Part shown: positions 60,499 through 64,000 of the stretch, in pieces
Layout: every line of letters starts with the position of its first letter
Position numbering within the stretch: the first letter of the stretch is position 1
Assembly: GCA_963756025.1 (NCBI GenBank)
Contig: CAVWMF010000001.1
Span: forward strand, 682,001 to 746,000
Length of the DNA: 64,000 nucleotides
Direction: 5' to 3'
Source: Bog-473 sp963756025
GTDB lineage: Bacteria; Actinomycetota; Acidimicrobiia; Acidimicrobiales; RAAP-2
Position numbers and translations under genes: made by a program
The notes under the pieces: model-generated
Databases searched by the model: none
What the model saw: only the letters and a program-made list of their open reading frames with translations
What the model was told of the DNA's origin: nothing

Positions 60499-62337
60499 TC
60501 ATGCGGACGCCGCCGCGAGAAGCAGGTGGTCGAGGCACTCGGCCGACATGGGGCGGGCGAAGTAATAGCCCTGGTAGAACTCACTCCCCAACAGCGAGGC
60601 TGCCGCACACTGCGCAGCCGTCTCGACTCCCTCGGTGACGACCGAGAGATCGAGCATGTGGGCCAACTCGATGATCTTGGTGACCATGGCATGGCTGGCC
60701 TGGTCATGGATGAGGTCGGCGGTGAACGTGCGGTCGATCTTGAGGATGTCGACCGGGAACTGCTTGAGATAGCTGAGCGACGAGTAGCCCGTCCCGAAGT
60801 CATCGAGGGCGAGGAGCACGCCGAGCTCCTTGAGGTCCGTGAGCACCACCAGGGCACGCTTGGGATCCTGCACGAAGGCGACCTCGGTGATCTCCAACGT
60901 GAGCCGGCCCGGAGGGGTCCTGGTCGCGGCCAGCACCTCGGCCACGGTGCCGACGAAGTCCGGCGCCATCAGCTGCTGCGCCGAGACGTTGACGGACATG
61001 CCGAACTCGACGCTGCGCCCCCCGGTGGTCCAGGCGTGGAGATCGGGACAGACCCGTTCGAGCACCCAGCGCCCGATGTCGCCCATGGAGCCCGATTGCT
61101 CAGCCAGGGGGATCAGAGTGGTCGGCGGTATCAGTCCATGGGTCGGGTGATACCAGCGCAACAGGGCCTCGACGCCGAGGATGCGCCCGTCGTGCGTGCG
61201 GACGATCGGCTGGTACTCGGTCCGGAGCTCGCCCCGCTCGACGGCGCCGCCGAGGTCGCGCTGCAGCCTGACCATGCGTTCGGCCAAGCTCTGCTCGCGC
61301 ACGTCGATGACCTGGTGCGTGCCCCCTCCGCTGCGCTTGGCCTGGTACATGGCTATGTCGGCCTCGCGCAGCAGCTGCTCGGGATCGTGCTCGTCGTCGG
61401 CCGAGAAGGCGATGCCGACGCTGGCCGACAGTTCGACGAGCACATGCCCGAGCTTGAACGGGGAACTCAGCGCATCGACGATCCTGCCGGCGACCAGGTG
61501 GATCTGGAGCTTCTCGGAGATCGCCTCACAGACGATGACGAATTCGTCGCCCGACAGGCGGGCCAGCGTGTCACCGGGCCGGATGAGGCTGGCCATCCGC
61601 TCGGCCACCGCCACGAGGAGATCGTCCCCGACCAGGTGGCCGTGGTTGTCGTTGACCGACTTGAAGCGGTCGAGGTCGACGAACAGGATCGCCACGGGAT
61701 ACCCCAGCCGACCGCTGCGCAGCAGCGCGTGCTCCAGACGCTCGAGGAGAAGGAGGCGGTTGGGCAGACCGGTCAGCGCGTCATGCAGGGAGCTCGTGTG
61801 AAATTGCTCGGACGCATCTTGCATTTCAGAGCGGGCCTTGGCGTTGGCCAGGTAGGCCGCCGTCACATCGGCCAGCGTCTGGGCCGCCTCCATGTCCCCT
61901 GGCGTGAGCGTTCCCGGCGAATCGCGGTACAGATCGAGGGCTCCGAGCTGGCCGTCCACATTGCGCAGCGGAAAGGTGAACACCGCTCCCAGGCCGGCCT
62001 CGAGTGCCTCCGGGGCGAATTCCCTGAACATGTCGGTGGCCCGCAGGTCGGGCACGACGACGGCTTCACCGGACTCGTAGGCATGCAGGCAGGGGCCTTC
62101 GCCGATTTCGGTCTGCAACCGCACGAAACGCAACGCCGCCTTATCCGAGGCGGCCACGTCGTACGGCGACGCCGTCGGCGAAATGAGCGTCACGCCGGCT
62201 CCCGTGACGGGAAGGATCTCGACGATGCGCTGGACCAGGTGATCCAGGATGCCCTGGATGGGAAAATCGGTTGCCACGGTGCGTGCGAATTCGCTCAGCA
62301 CGTCCGCCAATTGGCGATCGGTTGCCACGAGGGCCAC
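60499..62337 (-). CDS. GAF-GGDEF-EAL protein with SGDEF active site
   Basis: About 612 residues. GAF is at about 10-160 ('GAGVTLISPTASPYDVAASD', 'GEGPCLHAYESGEAVVVPDL'), GGDEF at about 172-340 ('HDALTGLPNRLLLLERLEHA', 'FVDLDRFKSVNDNHGHLVGD', with the motif reading 'ARLSGDEFVIVCEA') and EAL at about 355-605 ('VEALLRWYHPTHG', 'SVNVSAQQLM', 'TLEITEVAFV', 'LDDFGTGYSS', 'ILKIDRTF', 'VTEGVET'). EAL is complete. SGDEF in place of GGDEF makes cyclase activity uncertain, so this is mainly a phosphodiesterase candidate. The GTG at 62337 is chosen because homology starts just after it. Same strand as the MoeY-like gene, 232 bp upstream. Confidence 0.88.
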   Translation of the reverse strand: MALVATDRQLADVLSEFARTVATDFPIQGILDHLVQRIVEILPVTGAGVTLISPTASPYDVAASDKAALRFVRLQTEIGEGPCLHAYESGEAVVVPDLRATDMFREFAPEALEAGLGAVFTFPLRNVDGQLGALDLYRDSPGTLTPGDMEAAQTLADVTAAYLANAKARSEMQDASEQFHTSSLHDALTGLPNRLLLLERLEHALLRSGRLGYPVAILFVDLDRFKSVNDNHGHLVGDDLLVAVAERMASLIRPGDTLARLSGDEFVIVCEAISEKLQIHLVAGRIVDALSSPFKLGHVLVELSASVGIAFSADDEHDPEQLLREADIAMYQAKRSGGGTHQVIDVREQSLAERMVRLQRDLGGAVERGELRTEYQPIVRTHDGRILGVEALLRWYHPTHGLIPPTTLIPLAEQSGSMGDIGRWVLERVCPDLHAWTTGGRSVEFGMSVNVSAQQLMAPDFVGTVAEVLAATRTPPGRLTLEITEVAFVQDPKRALVVLTDLKELGVLLALDDFGTGYSSLSYLKQFPVDILKIDRTFTADLIHDQASHAMVTKIIELAHMLDLSVVTEGVETAAQCAAASLLGSEFYQGYYFARPMSAECLDHLLLAAASA

Positions 62338-62508
62338 TCTCTGGCGCTCTTCGGTCTCCGGGTCGGGGTACCGAGTGCGGCCTTGCCTGCATCGTACGTG
62401 GTGGACGGCGTGGGCACAACGCATCGCGCGCCCGGAATCTTGTCCACCAGCTCGGGCGCATCTCCCGGTGCCGCCAGCGGGCGGCTGGGCTCTGGGTAGC
62501 GTTTGGTG

Positions 62509-63057
62509 ATGGCCGGGAAGTGGACCCGTCGCAAGGTCGGCGTTGTCCTCGCCACCGCAGTCGCCGCCGTCGCGACCGGCGCCGTCATCGCTGCCCTGAC
62601 CGTTTCCGCCCAGCCGGGTCCCACCATCGCCCTGCTGAACCTCCCGGTTCCGCATTTCAGCCTTCAGGCCCTCCCTCCGAGCCATGCCGCGGTCTCGTCC
62701 AGGACGTTCCGTCAAGGCGGCCCCACCGTGGTGAACTTCTGGGGGTCATGGTGCCCACCGTGCGTCGAGGAGATGCCTGCGCTCGAGGCGGTGCACCACG
62801 AACTCGGGAACAAGGTGCGATTCGTCGGTATCGACGAAGAGGACACCCGCGGCGCCGCCCTGAGCTTTCTCCACCACGCGGGGGTCACGTATCCGAGCGG
62901 CTTCGACGGCAATGGCGCCGTCGCCAGAGCGTTCCTCCTCGAGGGGACGCCGACCACTTACTTCATCTCACACGGGAGAATGCTCGACTTCCACACGGGC
63001 CGGATGACCAAGAAGCAGCTCCTCACCTACCTGCAACAAATCTTCGGGGTGAGCTGA
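62509..63057 (+). CDS. TlpA/ResA-like exported thioredoxin
   Basis: A 182-residue protein. The N-terminal arm 'KWTRRKVGVVLATAVAAVAT' then 'GAVIAALTVSA' (about 5-36) is a signal anchor. The thioredoxin domain (about 50-180) holds 'VVNFWGSWCPPCVEEMPALE' (C-P-P-C redox site, about 84-87) and the cis-Pro 'LLEGTPTTYFISHGRMLDFH'. Such extracytoplasmic TlpA-like proteins reduce or oxidise disulphides, for example in cytochrome c maturation. The insert 'TRGAALSFLHHAGVTYPSGF' is typical of the family. ATG 62509 is preferred over the adjacent TTG/GTG. Divergent from the GAF-GGDEF-EAL gene. Confidence 0.87.
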   Translation: MAGKWTRRKVGVVLATAVAAVATGAVIAALTVSAQPGPTIALLNLPVPHFSLQALPPSHAAVSSRTFRQGGPTVVNFWGSWCPPCVEEMPALEAVHHELGNKVRFVGIDEEDTRGAALSFLHHAGVTYPSGFDGNGAVARAFLLEGTPTTYFISHGRMLDFHTGRMTKKQLLTYLQQIFGVS

Positions 63058-63065
63058 ACCTCGCG

Positions 63066-64000
63066 TTACTGGCAATTCTCTCGTGACGGCCCGCTCCCAG
63101 ACCGCGAGCCATTCGCTCCGGAGCGCCGACCGCCCCGACCGCTCCGTCGCGATGAGTTGCTGCACGACGTCGTCGACCTCCGGCGAGACGGAGGACGCGC
63201 GCGGTGGAGCCACTCCTCGGCCAGCACCGTGTCCTGGTGATCGCCGAGCACGGTTTGCACGTCCGCCACACCTGCGGCGAAGCGCACGGCGGTCGGCCCC
63301 AGAAGTGGAGCGGTCGCCTCCGCGGCATAGCGGGACCTCTTCGCCAAGATGCGCACGGCATGAAGCTTCGTATCGCTCGGATCGGCACCGAGAGCGTCCA
63401 CCGCCTCGACCACCCGGCGCCAAGGCTTCTCCGCAATTTTGACCGCCAATTTGCGTGACTTGCGGTTGCTGAGTGTGCCGGATTCGACCAACGGGGGCGC
63501 GGCAGCGAGCTCGACAAGCGCGTCGAGCAGGCGGATGTAACGCGGGTCCCGCAGGGCCGCCCTCATGGCGTCGCGTGCCGCCGCCGACTCCTGCCCGAGC
63601 AGGCTCATGAGGCGCTCCGCACCCTGGGTGTCGGAGGCGGGGAGATCCTCCAGACGCGCGGCGAGGCGCATTCTGAGCACGTCGGTATCCCTGACCGCGC
63701 CGATGATGCCGCCCAGCCAGCTCAACTCGGCCCGGACGGGGTCGAGCCGGGCCTTGTCCAGCAGGGGGCCGAAGCTGTGGAGATCAGAACGCAACCGACG
63801 GGTGGCCACCCGCAACTTGTGCACTTCCTCCTCGCCGTCCCCCAGCCGTGCGCCCGGATCATGACGGATGATCAGTGCCACCGAGCGGGCGATGGAGTAC
63901 CGCACCAAGTCGACGACGGTGGCGTCCTCGGGCAGCGAGGGAACGACCACTTCGGGTGGCCGGGTGGCCGGCTCCCCGAGCGCTCGCACCAGCTTGGGCA
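63066..64000 (-). CDS. CHAD-domain protein (5' end outside window; probable frame break)
   Basis: At least 311 residues, open to the right edge ('PKLVRALGEPATRPPEVVVP'). The CHAD domain (conserved histidine alpha-helical) is clear: 'EEEVHKLRVATRRLRSDLHS' (H-x-x-R-x-x-x-R-R-L-R, repeat 1), 'DTDVLRMRLAARL', then repeat 2 'SDTKLHAVRILAKRSRYAAE' and 'VLGDHQDTVLAEEWLHRA'. CHAD binds inorganic polyphosphate. The upstream linker suggests an N-terminal CYTH domain outside the window. Near 63194-63202 the frame seems to shift in a (CG) run. The alternative frame gives better sequence ('DVVQQLIATERSGRSALRSE') and would end at 62968, overlapping the TlpA gene. Confidence 0.82.
   Translation of the reverse strand, partial: PKLVRALGEPATRPPEVVVPSLPEDATVVDLVRYSIARSVALIIRHDPGARLGDGEEEVHKLRVATRRLRSDLHSFGPLLDKARLDPVRAELSWLGGIIGAVRDTDVLRMRLAARLEDLPASDTQGAERLMSLLGQESAAARDAMRAALRDPRYIRLLDALVELAAAPPLVESGTLSNRKSRKLAVKIAEKPWRRVVEAVDALGADPSDTKLHAVRILAKRSRYAAEATAPLLGPTAVRFAAGVADVQTVLGDHQDTVLAEEWLHRARPPSRRRSTTSCSNSSRRSGRGGRRSGANGSRSGSGPSRENCQ

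Noticed and set aside
1..64000. tRNA, rRNA, prophage and intact insertion sequence
   Set aside because: I found no TPsiC-loop-like GGTTCGAATCC context with a cloverleaf, no rRNA blocks, no transposase or phage structural motifs. The xerD gene is the chromosomal recombinase, not an integrase beside an att site.

Overview
The window is high-GC (roughly two thirds G+C by eye), densely coding actinobacterial DNA. Gene order around the housekeeping block follows the actinobacterial pattern: HAD phosphatase, tlyA, NAD kinase, recN, then CTP synthase, NUDIX, xerD, and scpA/scpB with trpS. Several proteins carry signatures typical of Actinomycetota, such as a TIGR03086-type mycothiol-linked fold, a PPOX/F420-type protein, a DUF222-HNH nuclease and a 'GWW..DQKWYPPE' leader on an RDD protein. 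An Acidimicrobiia-like member is my best guess, but the lineage is inferred. I saw no rRNA, tRNA, CRISPR array, intact insertion sequence or prophage.

Layout. 1-9 kb holds small accessory genes: a secreted Ig-like protein cut by the left edge, a HEAT protein, a secreted propeller-like protein, a sigma factor overlapping a membrane-anchored BNR-repeat protein, a pair of AhpD/carboxymuconolactone-decarboxylase-like proteins, a divergent serpin-like protein and a cupin-like protein. 8.9-9.9 kb is a ZTP riboswitch in front of folD. 10-18.9 kb carries small membrane proteins, a glutaredoxin, a TetR gene divergent from a ferredoxin with an apparently leaderless promoter, a DHA2-type efflux pump, an alpha/beta hydrolase and a CmoB-like methyltransferase. 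18.96-21.28 kb looks like a scar: two hairpins, a frame-disrupted orphan gene, a substrate-binding-protein remnant and a 13-bp tandem repeat. 21.3-24.2 kb has an amidohydrolase, a class III CoA-transferase and a MarR regulator.

24.2-45.4 kb is mainly the housekeeping block (scpB, scpA, trpS; site-2 protease, DksA/TraR, xerD, NUDIX, pyrG; recN, nadK, tlyA, phasin-like protein, HAD phosphatase). It is interrupted twice. A catabolic insert at 26.8-33.3 kb has a truncated thiolase, two tandem copies of a dimeric-barrel-like gene plus acyl-CoA ligase, and a LysR regulator. An EAL phosphodiesterase plus a DUF222-HNH gene lies at 37.7-40.6 kb. 45.5-51.8 kb has a conserved protein of unknown function, convergent with an overlapping four-gene carbohydrate cluster: glycosyltransferase, alpha/alpha-toroid protein, GH130, glycosyltransferase. 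The GH130 frame runs directly into a small basic protein that has its own Shine-Dalgarno.

53.4-62.3 kb is the most interesting stretch. Three c-di-GMP enzymes (GGDEF; GAF-GGDEF-EAL; GAF-GGDEF-EAL) surround a very large three-domain protein (N-terminal unknown/GNAT-like, ThiF/E1-like, nitroreductase). From memory this resembles the M. tuberculosis Rv1354c-Rv1357c neighbourhood (GAF-GGDEF-EAL, 'MoeY', EAL) and suggests a c-di-GMP-linked ThiF-nitroreductase module. A TlpA-like thioredoxin and a CHAD protein cut by the right edge finish the window.

Caution on sequence quality: from about 20 kb onward at least ten otherwise well-preserved genes, including xerD, contain single-base frame shifts, several of them in short G or C runs. 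This pattern fits residual sequencing or assembly error better than gene decay. I therefore give the reconstructed full extents and mark each break.
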